A DNA stretch of 64,000 nt. Source: Roseibacterium beibuensis (lineage in GTDB: Bacteria > Pseudomonadota > Alphaproteobacteria > Rhodobacterales > Rhodobacteraceae). The notes below the pieces were generated by a model. It was not told where the DNA came from. It searched no databases and saw only the letters and a program-made list of their open reading frames with translations. Both the position numbers and the translations under genes were made by a program. Below are positions 25,118 to 33,461 of this stretch, in pieces. Each line of letters starts with the position of its first letter. The first letter of the stretch is position 1. The stretch is from contig NZ_BAABHW010000001.1 in assembly GCF_039542305.1 (NCBI RefSeq), positions 992,001-1,056,000 of the forward strand, read 5' to 3'.

Positions 25118-26470
25118 ATGATGAAGACCCGTCTTTTCACAAGCGCAGCCATTCTTGCGCTGTCGGCCGGTGGTGCACTGGCCGAGGCCCATGGCGGCCT
25201 GATGTTCCCGGTGGGCGAGGGCGCCTTCAACTGGGACAGCTACGAGGCCTTTGCCGAAGGCCATGACTATTCCGGGGAAACACTGACCATCACCGGGCCT
25301 TGGACCGGCGCGGACGCGGAACTGGTCAACTCGGTTCTCGCCTACTTCTCCGCGGCCACCGGCGCCGAGGTTCAGTATTCCGGTTCGGACAGCTTCGAAC
25401 AGGATATCGTCATCGCGGCCCAGGCCGACTCGGCCCCCAACATCGCCGTGTTCCCGCAGCCGGGCCTCGCCTCGGACATGGCCGCGCGCGGCTTCCTGAC
25501 CCCGCTGGCGGATGGCACCGCGGATTGGGTGACGGAAAACTACGCCGCCGGTCAGTCCTGGGTCGATCTCGGCTCCTATGCCGGGCCCGACGGGGAGGAG
25601 GCGCTTTACGGCTTCTTCTACAAGGTCGATCTGAAATCGCTGGTCTGGTACAGCCCCGAGCAGTTCGACGAGGCAGGCTATGACGTGCCGGAAACGATGG
25701 AAGACCTGCGCGCGCTGACCGAACAGATCGTCGAGGATGGCGAGACGCCCTGGTGCATCGGCCTGGGCTCGGGCGCGGCAACCGGCTGGCCGGCGACGGA
25801 CTGGGTCGAGGACATGATGCTGCGCACCCAGCCGCCCGAGGTCTATGACCAGTGGGTCGCCAACGAGATGCCGTTCAACGACCCGGCCGTGGTCGGCGCG
25901 ATCGAGGAATTCGGCTGGTTCGCCCGCAATGACGATTTCGTCAACGGCGGGGCCGAGGCCGTGGCCTCGACCGACTTCCGCGACAGCCCGGCGGGCCTCT
26001 TCACCTTCCCGCCGGAATGCTACATGCACCGCCAGGCGTCGTTCATCCCGACCTTCTTCCCGGAGGATGCGGATAGCGATTTCTTCTACTTCCCGGCCTA
26101 TGCCGAAGGGGATCTCGGCAGCCCCGTCCTCGGTGCGGGGACGCTCTTTGCGATCACCGATGATGCGCCGGTGGCCCATGGCCTGATCGAGTTCCTGCAA
26201 ACGCCCATCGCGCATGAGGTGTGGATGGCGCAGTCGGGCTTCCTGACCCCCTATGGCGGGGTGAACCCCGACGTGTTCGCCAGCGACGACCTGCGCAACA
26301 TGAACGAGATCCTGCTGAACGCCACCACCTTCCGCTTCGACGCCTCGGACCTGATGCCGGGTGAGATCGGCGCGGGCGCGTTCTGGACCGGCATGGTCGA
26401 TTACGTCACCGGCGAAGAGGCCGAGGCGGTCGCCACCTCGATCCAGGAGCGGTGGGAAACGCTCAACTGA
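25118..26470 (+). CDS. aglE: Alpha-glucoside ABC transporter substrate-binding protein
   Basis: A protein of 450 aa. Signal peptide MMKTRLFTSAAILALSAGGALA with cleavage near residue 22. The mature protein matches the AglE branch of CUT1 binding proteins (TITGPWTGADAELVNSVLAYFSAATGAEVQYSG, AVFPQPGLASDMAARG, YGFFYKVDLKSLVWYSPEQFDEAGY, GLGSGAATGWPATDWVEDMMLR). It captures sucrose, maltose, trehalose and similar alpha-glucosides in the periplasm for AglF/AglG. TGGGAGG lies 6 nt before ATG 25118. An upstream in-frame extension to 24833 spans the operator and is rejected. First gene of aglEFGAK. Confidence 0.94.
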   Translation: MMKTRLFTSAAILALSAGGALAEAHGGLMFPVGEGAFNWDSYEAFAEGHDYSGETLTITGPWTGADAELVNSVLAYFSAATGAEVQYSGSDSFEQDIVIAAQADSAPNIAVFPQPGLASDMAARGFLTPLADGTADWVTENYAAGQSWVDLGSYAGPDGEEALYGFFYKVDLKSLVWYSPEQFDEAGYDVPETMEDLRALTEQIVEDGETPWCIGLGSGAATGWPATDWVEDMMLRTQPPEVYDQWVANEMPFNDPAVVGAIEEFGWFARNDDFVNGGAEAVASTDFRDSPAGLFTFPPECYMHRQASFIPTFFPEDADSDFFYFPAYAEGDLGSPVLGAGTLFAITDDAPVAHGLIEFLQTPIAHEVWMAQSGFLTPYGGVNPDVFASDDLRNMNEILLNATTFRFDASDLMPGEIGAGAFWTGMVDYVTGEEAEAVATSIQERWETLN

Positions 26471-26500
26471 GGCACATGCCTCGGTAAGACCTGACAACCG

Positions 26501-26526
26501 CCCGGTCCGCCCCTCGGCGGGCCGGG
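26501..26526 (+). promoter_or_regulatory. Intercistronic hairpin between aglE and aglF
   Basis: CCCGGTCCGCC and GGCGGGCCGGG pair over 11 bp (one G-T) around a CCTC loop, 30 nt after the aglE stop. No T-tract follows. A second, shorter GC hairpin precedes TCGTTTT at about 26566-26585. Together they suit partial termination or mRNA protection that favours AglE over the permeases. Confidence 0.55.
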
Positions 26527-26604
26527 CACGCAGCCAGAGCCGAGCCAAATCGGCCAGCGTCCGGCCCGGAGCCCCGGGTCGTTTTGCGAAGGGAGGGCAC
26601 GCCA

Positions 26605-27582
26605 TTGTCGCCGATCATCCAGGGCATCATCACCATCATCATCGGGGTGGGCGGATGCGTGGCCTATTTCTACTTCGCCAATCTCGTCCTCGATAAGGTC
26701 ATCTTCCCCGCACGCGGCGAGAAGGCGGGGCGCAACATCAACCGCGCCAATGCCGTGCGGCCGTGGATCTTCCTGTTTCCGGCGATGTTCGCGCTGGGGC
26801 TCTACCTCGTCTATCCGGTGGTGGGCAGCTTCATGCGCTCGCTCTACAACCGCGCGGGCGACGAGTTCATCGGCTTTGGCAATTACGCCCAACTGCTCGC
26901 CTCCGAGGATTTCCGGGTCGCCTTTTTCAACAATATTCTGTGGGTGATTTTCGTGCCCGCCGCCGCGACCTTCCTCGGGCTGTTGTCGGCGCAACTGACC
27001 GACCGTCTGAAATGGGGCAACATCGCGAAATCGCTGATCTTCATGCCGATGGCGATCAGCTTCGTGGGCGCGTCGCTGATCTGGAAATTCGTCTACGCGC
27101 AAGACCCCGATATCGGGATCATCAACGCGATCCGGGCGGCCCTTGGCGCCGATCCGCTGGACCCGCTGCAGATCCCGTTCTGGAACAACTTCTTCCTGAT
27201 GGTGATCCTGATCTGGATCCAGACCGGCTTTGCCATGGTGATCCTGTCGGCCGCGCTGCGCGGCATCCCCGAGGAAACGGTCGAGGCCGCGATCATCGAC
27301 GGGGCCAACCCGTTCCAGATCTTCTTCAAGATCAAGGTGCCGCAGATCAAGTCGACCATCATGGTGGTCTGGACCACGATCACGGTGCTTGTGCTCAAGG
27401 TGTTCGACATCGTCTACACGATGACCGGCGGCAATTTCGATACCGAGATCCTGCCCAGCTACATGATGGATTTCATGTTCCGCGACGACGGGCTGGCGAC
27501 GGCGGTGGCCTTCGTCATCATGGTCACCGTTCTGCCGGTGATGATCTGGAACATCCGCCAGTCGCGCGCCGAGATGCGCTGA
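26605..27582 (+). CDS. aglF: Alpha-glucoside ABC transporter permease AglF (TTG start)
   Basis: A protein of 325 aa. It begins at TTG 26605, with GAAGGGAGGG at 26588-26597; no ATG is available in a sensible position. The N-terminal extra helix SPIIQGIITIIIGVGGCVAYFYFANLVLD is characteristic of AglF. Later come the standard permease core, the EAA loop EETVEAAIIDGANPFQIFFKIKVPQIKSTI and KVFDIVYTMTGGNFDTE. It forms the inner-membrane channel with AglG, driven by AglK. Spacing to aglG is 18 bp. Confidence 0.92.
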   Translation: MSPIIQGIITIIIGVGGCVAYFYFANLVLDKVIFPARGEKAGRNINRANAVRPWIFLFPAMFALGLYLVYPVVGSFMRSLYNRAGDEFIGFGNYAQLLASEDFRVAFFNNILWVIFVPAAATFLGLLSAQLTDRLKWGNIAKSLIFMPMAISFVGASLIWKFVYAQDPDIGIINAIRAALGADPLDPLQIPFWNNFFLMVILIWIQTGFAMVILSAALRGIPEETVEAAIIDGANPFQIFFKIKVPQIKSTIMVVWTTITVLVLKVFDIVYTMTGGNFDTEILPSYMMDFMFRDDGLATAVAFVIMVTVLPVMIWNIRQSRAEMR

Positions 27583-27600
27583 GCCGGGGAGGGGAGAGAC

Positions 27601-28749
27601 ATGGACAATATCGCCGGCAAGAAACCCGCGCTCGTTTGGGCCACGAACCTTTCGGTCCTGCTGCTGGTGCTGCTGTGGCTGATCCCGACCGTGGGCCTGT
27701 TCGTGTCGTCCTTCCGCGACCGCGACCAGATCTCGGCCTCGGGATGGTGGGTGGCGCCGTTCTCGGTGGAGTTGACCTACCGCACCCGCGCCGATGCCGA
27801 GCCGCGCCAGGAGGGCGATCTGTGGATCTACGAGGGCAATATCTTCGAAACGGCGGAGGTACGCGAGAGCTTCGAAAGCGGCGAAAGCAGCATCGCGGCC
27901 TTCGGTCTGCGCGGGCGTGAGCCGGGCGCGTTCGAGGCCGGCGCAGAGGTCGAGAACCGCGATGGTGGCACGATCACGGTGAATGCCGACGGCTCCTACG
28001 TCTACACCGCGACCGAACCCGATGAACGCGGCCCGCGCGTCTATTTCGTGGCCGACACGCCGCCCGATTTCACGCTCGACAATTACCGAACGGTGCTGAC
28101 CGCCGACAACATGGATCGCGCCTTTATCAACACGCTGACGGTGACGATTCCGGCCACGATCATCCCGATCCTGATCGCGGCCTTCGCCGCCTACGCGCTG
28201 GCCTGGATGGAGTTTCCGGGCCGGGCGCTTTTGATCGCGGCGGTGGTGGGGCTGTTGGTGGTGCCCCTGCAACTGGCGCTGGTGCCGCTTCTGAACCTGC
28301 ACAACACGATCGGAATCGGGCAAAGCTTTCTCGGGATCTGGCTGGCGCATACCGGCTTCGGCCTGCCGCTCGCCGTTTACCTGCTCAGGAACTACATGGC
28401 CGGCCTGCCGCGCGACATCATCGAAAGCGCCAAGGTCGACGGCGCGACGGATTTCCAGATTTTCGTGCGGATCATCCTGCCGCTGAGCTTTCCGGCGCTT
28501 GCGTCTTTCGCCATTTTCCAGTTCCTGTGGACGTGGAATGACCTGTTGGTGGCCAAGGTGTTTCTGCCTTCGGCCGGGGAGGCTCAGGTCATGACCGTGA
28601 AAATCGCCGATGATCTGTTGGGCAGTCGAGGGGGGGACTGGGGCATTCTTGCCACGGCTGCCTTCGTGTCCATCGCGGTGCCGCTTCTGGTGTTCTTCAC
28701 CATGCAGCGTTACCTCGTGCGCGGCCTGCTCGCAGGGTCGGTGAAGTAA
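27601..28749 (+). CDS. aglG: Alpha-glucoside ABC transporter permease AglG with large periplasmic insertion
   Basis: A protein of 382 aa. After a first membrane helix (LLLVLLWLIPTVGLFVSSF) it has about 120 mostly hydrophilic residues (about 40-165, including NADGSYVYTATEPDERGPRVYF) before the next helices, then the EAA loop DIIESAKVDGATDFQIFVRIILPLSFPA. The long first loop is a known feature of AglG compared with other MalG-type permeases of about 280 aa. ATG 27601 follows GGGGAGGGGAGAG. It pairs with AglF. Confidence 0.93.
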   Translation: MDNIAGKKPALVWATNLSVLLLVLLWLIPTVGLFVSSFRDRDQISASGWWVAPFSVELTYRTRADAEPRQEGDLWIYEGNIFETAEVRESFESGESSIAAFGLRGREPGAFEAGAEVENRDGGTITVNADGSYVYTATEPDERGPRVYFVADTPPDFTLDNYRTVLTADNMDRAFINTLTVTIPATIIPILIAAFAAYALAWMEFPGRALLIAAVVGLLVVPLQLALVPLLNLHNTIGIGQSFLGIWLAHTGFGLPLAVYLLRNYMAGLPRDIIESAKVDGATDFQIFVRIILPLSFPALASFAIFQFLWTWNDLLVAKVFLPSAGEAQVMTVKIADDLLGSRGGDWGILATAAFVSIAVPLLVFFTMQRYLVRGLLAGSVK

Positions 28750-28772
28750 GAGAATAAAGGACGACCGGGCCC

Positions 28773-30446
28773 ATGAACCTGATGCAGGACCTCCCGCAAG
28801 AGCAGATCATCGCCACCGACAAGGATTGGTGGCGCGGTGCCGTGATCTATCAAATCTATCCCCGCAGCTTCCAGGACTCGAACCATGACGGGATCGGGGA
28901 CCTCGCGGGGATCATTCACCGGCTTCAGCACGTGGCCGAACTGGGCGTCGATGCGATCTGGATCAGCCCGTTCTTCCGCTCGCCCATGCTCGATTTCGGC
29001 TATGATGTCAGCGACTACCGCGATGTCGACCCGATGTTCGGCACGCTTGGCGATTTCGACGCGCTGGTGACGCGGGCGCATGAGTTGGGCTTGAAGGTGC
29101 TGATCGACCTCGTGCTGTCGCACAGCTCGAACCAGCACCCGTGGTTCCACGAAAGCCAGTCCAGCCGCGACAATCCCAAGGCCGACTGGTATGTCTGGGC
29201 CGATGCCAAGCCCGATGGCAGCCCGCCCAACAACTGGCTGTCGATCTTCGGCGGTTCTGCCTGGGAATGGTCGGGCGACCGGATGCAGTACTACCTGCAC
29301 AATTTCCTGAAAGAGCAGCCGGACCTGAACCTGCACAACCCGCAGGTGCAGGAAGAATTGCTGAGCATCGTGCGCTTCTGGCTGGATCGCGGGGTGGATG
29401 GCTTCCGCCTCGACACGATCAATTTCTACTTCCACGACCAGCAATTGCGCGACAACCCCGCGCTCGACCCGGCGCGGCGCAACGCCACCATCGCGCCCGA
29501 AGTGAACCCCTATAACTGGCAGGAGCACCTTTACGACAAGAACCAGCCCGAGAACCTGGACTTCCTGCGCCGCTTCCGCGCGTTGCTCGATGAATACCCG
29601 GCCGCGACCAGCGTCGGCGAGGTGGGCGACGCGCAATACGGCATGCAGATCCAGGCGGAATATACCGGCGGCGGCGACAAGGTGCATATGGCCTACTCGT
29701 TCGACTTCCTGGCCGCGATCCCGCCGACGGCCGAGCGCGTGGGCGAGGTCATCACCGAGTACGAGAAGACGATCGGGGATGGCTGGGCGTGCTGGGCGTT
29801 CTCGAACCATGACGTGGTGCGCCACGCCAGCCGCTGGAACCTCGGCGAAGAGGCGCGTCGCCTTTACGCAGCGCTTCTGCTCAGCCTGCGCGGGTCGGTC
29901 TGCCTCTACCAGGGTGAGGAACTGGGCCTGACCGAGGCCTATGTCTCCTACGAGGATTTGCAGGACCCGTACGGCATCCGCTTCTGGCCCAAGTTCAAGG
30001 GCCGCGATGGATGCCGCACCCCGATCCCGTGGATTTCGGACAACCAGAATGGCGGGTTCTCGGACGCAAAGCCGTGGTTGCCGGTGGCGGTCGAGCATCT
30101 TCAACGCTCGGTCAGCGATCAGCAGTCCAAGACGGACAGCACACTGGCCTTCTACCAGGCGATGGTCGCGTTCCGGCACGGCTACCCGGCGCTGGCCAAG
30201 GGCAGCATGGAGTTGATCCGCGCCGCGGACGGGGTCGTGGCCTTCATCCGCGAATACGACGGGCAGCGCCTGTTCTGCGCCTTCAACCTGACCAATGCGG
30301 GCCAGCCGGTCGCTTTGCCCCAGGGCAACTGGCGGCAGGATCTGGGCGTGCCCTTCACCGCCGTCATGCGCGAGGAGGAGGTGACCTTGCCGCCCTACCA
30401 GGCGTTTTTCGGCGTGAAGGATGACGAGGCTAGGATCGAGGCCTGA
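28773..30446 (+). CDS. aglA: Alpha-glucosidase, glycoside hydrolase family 13
   Basis: A protein of 557 aa, cytoplasmic (no signal peptide). GH13 conserved regions are all present: DLVLSHSSNQHPWF (region I), GFRLDTINF with nucleophile D214 (region II), SVGEVGD with acid/base E283 (region III) and FSNHDVVRH with D347 (region IV). The start is DWWRGAVIYQIYPRSFQDSNHDGIGDL, as in oligo-alpha-glucosidases. It hydrolyses imported alpha-glucosides to glucose plus the second sugar. It is placed between aglG (23 bp upstream) and aglK as in Sinorhizobium aglEFGAK. Confidence 0.95.
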   Translation: MNLMQDLPQEQIIATDKDWWRGAVIYQIYPRSFQDSNHDGIGDLAGIIHRLQHVAELGVDAIWISPFFRSPMLDFGYDVSDYRDVDPMFGTLGDFDALVTRAHELGLKVLIDLVLSHSSNQHPWFHESQSSRDNPKADWYVWADAKPDGSPPNNWLSIFGGSAWEWSGDRMQYYLHNFLKEQPDLNLHNPQVQEELLSIVRFWLDRGVDGFRLDTINFYFHDQQLRDNPALDPARRNATIAPEVNPYNWQEHLYDKNQPENLDFLRRFRALLDEYPAATSVGEVGDAQYGMQIQAEYTGGGDKVHMAYSFDFLAAIPPTAERVGEVITEYEKTIGDGWACWAFSNHDVVRHASRWNLGEEARRLYAALLLSLRGSVCLYQGEELGLTEAYVSYEDLQDPYGIRFWPKFKGRDGCRTPIPWISDNQNGGFSDAKPWLPVAVEHLQRSVSDQQSKTDSTLAFYQAMVAFRHGYPALAKGSMELIRAADGVVAFIREYDGQRLFCAFNLTNAGQPVALPQGNWRQDLGVPFTAVMREEEVTLPPYQAFFGVKDDEARIEA

Positions 30447-30517
30447 CGATTTGGCCGCGCGTCGCCCGGGGGAGCGGGCCGGCGCGCGCATCACAGTTCC
30501 GGAGGGAGACGGGGAGA

Positions 30518-31651
30518 ATGGCAGACCTAAAGCTCAAGGATGTCGAGAAGACCTATGGCGGCACCGTGCAGGTGCTGCGCGACATCGACCTCGAGATCGA
30601 GACGGGCGAGTTGATCGTTTTCGTTGGCCCCTCGGGCTGCGGGAAATCCACGCTTCTGCGGATGATCGCGGGGCTGGAAAAGATCACCGGCGGGACGCTG
30701 GAGATCGACGGCATGGTGGTCAACGACGTGCCCCCGTCCGAGCGCGGCATCGCCATGGTGTTCCAATCCTACGCGCTTTATCCGCACATGACGGTCTACG
30801 ATAACATGGCCTTCGCCCTGAAGATCGCGGGCAAGTCGAAGGCCGAGATCGACGCGGCCGTGCGCGCCGCCGCCGACAAGCTGCAACTGACCAATTTCCT
30901 CGATCGCCTGCCCAAGGCGCTGTCGGGCGGTCAGCGCCAGCGGGTCGCCATCGGGCGGTCCATCGTGCGCGACCCCAAGGTTTACCTGTTCGACGAGCCG
31001 CTGTCGAACCTCGACGCGGCGCTGCGCGTCGCCACGCGGATCGAGATCGCGCAGCTGAAAGAACAGATGCCCGACTCGACGATGATCTACGTCACCCATG
31101 ACCAGGTCGAGGCGATGACGCTGGCCAGCCGCATCGTCGTGCTGGCAGGCGGCGGGATCGCGCAGGTGGGCAGCCCGCTGGATCTGTACGAGAAACCCAA
31201 TTCCACCTTCGTCGCGCAATTCATCGGCAGCCCGGCAATGAACCTTCTGGGCGGGCGGATCGTGGGGACGGGGGATCAGACCACCCTGCAACTGGACGAA
31301 GGCGCGGGCACGATCACCTCGCATTACCCCTCGCGTCCCGAGGACGAGGGCGCCGAGGTCAAGGTCGGAATCCGTCCCGAAGACATGATCGCCACCGATG
31401 GGGCCGAGTATGCCTATTCCGGCAAGGTCGACATCACTGAGGCGCTTGGCGAGGTCACGCTGCTTTATTTCGAGAAATCCGCGCCCGATCATGACCCGGT
31501 GATCGCCAAGCTGACGGGCATCCACAAGGACAAGCGCGGGCAAGAGGTGCACCTGACCGCCAAACCGGAAAAGGTGCATGTCTTCAGGGATGGCATCTCG
31601 CTCCTGCATCGCGACGAGGACGTCTTCCTGCCGGGCGTTCAGCCGCACTAG
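30518..31651 (+). CDS. aglK: Alpha-glucoside ABC transporter ATP-binding protein
   Basis: A protein of 377 aa. Walker A GPSGCGKST, Q-loop FQSYALYPHM, signature LSGGQRQRVAIGRSIVRDP, Walker B VYLFDEPLSNLD and switch VTHDQ are intact. A long C-terminal regulatory region (from about 240) has MOI/TOBE motifs (VGIRPEDM, EALGEVTLLYF, HLTAKPEKVHVF). CUT1 ATPase that energises AglF and AglG. GGAGGGAGACGGGGAG precedes ATG 30518. It is about 42% identical by eye to the other CUT1 ATPase at 12725, so the two are not a recent duplication. Confidence 0.94.
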   Translation: MADLKLKDVEKTYGGTVQVLRDIDLEIETGELIVFVGPSGCGKSTLLRMIAGLEKITGGTLEIDGMVVNDVPPSERGIAMVFQSYALYPHMTVYDNMAFALKIAGKSKAEIDAAVRAAADKLQLTNFLDRLPKALSGGQRQRVAIGRSIVRDPKVYLFDEPLSNLDAALRVATRIEIAQLKEQMPDSTMIYVTHDQVEAMTLASRIVVLAGGGIAQVGSPLDLYEKPNSTFVAQFIGSPAMNLLGGRIVGTGDQTTLQLDEGAGTITSHYPSRPEDEGAEVKVGIRPEDMIATDGAEYAYSGKVDITEALGEVTLLYFEKSAPDHDPVIAKLTGIHKDKRGQEVHLTAKPEKVHVFRDGISLLHRDEDVFLPGVQPH

Positions 31652-31683
31652 GCGGGTTGGCCGTTCCCGTGTTATGCGGCGCC

Positions 31684-32535
31684 ATGCGCGCGCTTCTTCT
31701 CGCCCTGCGAAGCCTGATCGGTGCGGTCGTGGTCGCAGGCCTGACGGCCTGCGGCGCGCCGCCTATTCCCGATCTGCCCGCACGCGGCCCCGAGCCGGTT
31801 GCGGCCCTGGTCGAGGGATGTTGCCGGGCGGACGAGACCTATCCCGACTGGGTGATCCGGATCGCCGACGCCAATGTCGAAATGCTGCGTGACTTCGGGC
31901 AGATCCAGTTGCGACCGGGACGGATGACGCGTCAGGTCGAGGCGACGGGGATCATCCTCGAGGCGTTGCAGCCCTTGGACGTGATCTTCGTGCATTCCGA
32001 AAACCGCATGTCGGGGCATCTGATCCCGGGGCAATTCACCCATGGCGCCATCCATATCGGCACCGAGGCGCAATTGCGCGCGGCGGGTCTTTGGCACATG
32101 CCGGAGCTTGCGCCGTATCACGATCAGATCCGTGAGGGTCGCATCTTTCTCGAAGCGGTGGATGGCGGCGTGCGGCTTGCCCCGCCCGAGATCGTGCTGG
32201 ACACAGACGCGGTCGTGCTGCTGCGGCCCGAGGGTCAGAACCGCGCCGCGATCCTGCGCCGGGGCCTGGCCCGCATGGGCGTGCCCTTCGATATGCGCTT
32301 CGACTCGGCCGACCCGTCGCAGCTGTTCTGCGCCGAGTTGATCTCGCTGATGTACCCGGCGGCCGACCTGCCGCGCAGCACGGCCTATGGGCGCGAAACC
32401 ATCCTGATCGATGCGATCGTTGCCAGCGCCCTGACCGGGGATATTCCCTTTGGCCTGGTCGGCTATGTCGAGGCGACGCCGGGTGGCGGGTCGCGGGCCC
32501 TGTCGGCGCGCGATCTTGCGTGGCGTTTGCGGTAG
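31684..32535 (+). CDS. Putative YiiX-like (permuted NlpC/P60) lipoprotein
   Basis: A protein of 283 aa. The N-terminus MRALLLALRSLIGAVVVAGLTAC has a lipobox (L20-T21-A22-C23), so the product is probably lipid-anchored. The body has FTHGAIHIG with H120 and later LFCAELISLMYP with C216. This His-before-Cys order fits the circularly permuted papain-like YiiX/YebB group of NlpC/P60 proteins, whose targets may be peptides or lipids. The family call rests on motifs only. ATG 31684 is preferred over a GTG at 31657. It lies 32 bp after aglK and before the SDR gene, with no obvious link to sugar use. Confidence 0.6.
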   Translation: MRALLLALRSLIGAVVVAGLTACGAPPIPDLPARGPEPVAALVEGCCRADETYPDWVIRIADANVEMLRDFGQIQLRPGRMTRQVEATGIILEALQPLDVIFVHSENRMSGHLIPGQFTHGAIHIGTEAQLRAAGLWHMPELAPYHDQIREGRIFLEAVDGGVRLAPPEIVLDTDAVVLLRPEGQNRAAILRRGLARMGVPFDMRFDSADPSQLFCAELISLMYPAADLPRSTAYGRETILIDAIVASALTGDIPFGLVGYVEATPGGGSRALSARDLAWRLR

Positions 32536-32583
32536 GCCTGGGCGGGCGTGGGAAATTGACGCCGCCGCCCCGACGCTGTTAAT

Positions 32584-32597
32584 TGAACAAGTGTTCA
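32584..32597. promoter_or_regulatory. Palindromic operator upstream of the SDR gene
   Basis: TGAACA-AG-TGTTCA is a perfect 6-bp inverted repeat with a 2-bp centre, ending 22 bp before the SDR start codon, in an AT-rich patch (TTAAT ... TTAAG). This form is typical of TetR-family repressor sites. No tetR gene is adjacent. Confidence 0.5.
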
Positions 32598-32619
32598 TTA
32601 AGCGGCGGAGGAGCGCGAC

Positions 32620-33381
32620 ATGGAACTCTCAACGGTCAAGGCCATCGTGACAGGCGGGGCGCGCGGCTTGGGCGGTGCAACGGTGCGGCATCTGGCCGAA
32701 CAAGGCGCCAAGGTTGCGATTTTCGATATCGGGGGCGATGCGGGGGCTGCGCTGGCGGGCGAGGTGCCGGGCGTCTCATTTCACGAGGTCGACGTGACCT
32801 CGGAAGAGGCCGTGACCAAGGGCATTGCCGCCGCGAAAGAGGCCATGGGCGGTCTCAATGCCGTTGTGAACTGCGCGGGCATCGTGACCGGGGCCAAGAC
32901 CGTCGGAAAATCCGGCCCGTTCGACCTCTCGGCGTTCCAGCGGACCATCGACATCAACCTTGTCGGCTCCTTCAACGTCGCGCGGCTGGCTGCCGCCGAG
33001 ATGGCCGGGAACGCGCCGAACGAAGACGGCGAACGCGGCGTGATCGTCAACACGGCCTCCATCGCGGCCTTCGAGGGGCAGAAAGGGCAGGCGGCCTATA
33101 CCGCCTCGAAGGCCGGGATCGCCGGCATGACCCTGCCCATCGCGCGCGACCTTGCCAGCCTTGGCATCCGCTGCAACGCCATCGCGCCGGGCCTGTTCCT
33201 GACGCCGATGCTGGAAAGCCTGGGCGAGGAGATGATGGCCGAACTGGCGCGCGACGTGGTCTTTCCCAAGCGCCTTGGCAAGCCCGAGGAATTCGCGCGG
33301 CTTGCCGCCTTCCTGATCGCGTCGCCCTATTTGAATGGCGAGACCATCCGCATCGACGGGGGGCTTCGCTTGCCGGCCTGA
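32620..33381 (+). CDS. SDR oxidoreductase, 3-hydroxyacyl-CoA dehydrogenase type II-like
   Basis: A protein of 253 aa. NAD-binding TGGARGLGGATV (about residues 12-23), NCAG motif VVNCAGIVTG, catalytic serine region NTASIAAFEGQKGQAAYTASKAGIAGMTLPIARDLA with YxxxK, and NAIAPGLFLTPM. The overall pattern follows the human HSD17B10/type II 3-hydroxyacyl-CoA dehydrogenase group (GQKGQAAYTASKAGIAGMTLPIARDL), which acts in fatty-acid and branched-chain amino-acid oxidation. The palindrome just upstream suggests separate regulation from the neighbouring agl and edd genes. Confidence 0.85.
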   Translation: MELSTVKAIVTGGARGLGGATVRHLAEQGAKVAIFDIGGDAGAALAGEVPGVSFHEVDVTSEEAVTKGIAAAKEAMGGLNAVVNCAGIVTGAKTVGKSGPFDLSAFQRTIDINLVGSFNVARLAAAEMAGNAPNEDGERGVIVNTASIAAFEGQKGQAAYTASKAGIAGMTLPIARDLASLGIRCNAIAPGLFLTPMLESLGEEMMAELARDVVFPKRLGKPEEFARLAAFLIASPYLNGETIRIDGGLRLPA

Positions 33382-33409
33382 ACGCGCCCCGCGATTCGGG
33401 GGTGGAATT

Positions 33410-33421
33410 GTTAGCGCTAAC
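33410..33421. promoter_or_regulatory. LacI-type operator upstream of edd
   Basis: GTTAGCGCTAAC is a perfect 12-bp palindrome 41 bp upstream of the edd start. The identical 12-mer lies 22 bp before zwf (47264-47275). The central CG dyad is typical of LacI-family operators. It differs from the AglR motif in the flanking bases (TTAGCGCTAA versus AAAGCGCTTT). Confidence 0.75.
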
Positions 33422-33461
33422 GGATTATCTCTCCCGGTGACACCGACTGGAGGGAAGCGTC

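Noticed and set aside
26401..28350. A 649-codon minus-strand frame opposite aglF and aglG
   Set aside because: Composition is Asp/His/Arg-rich without any domain, and it shadows the reverse complement of membrane-protein codons.
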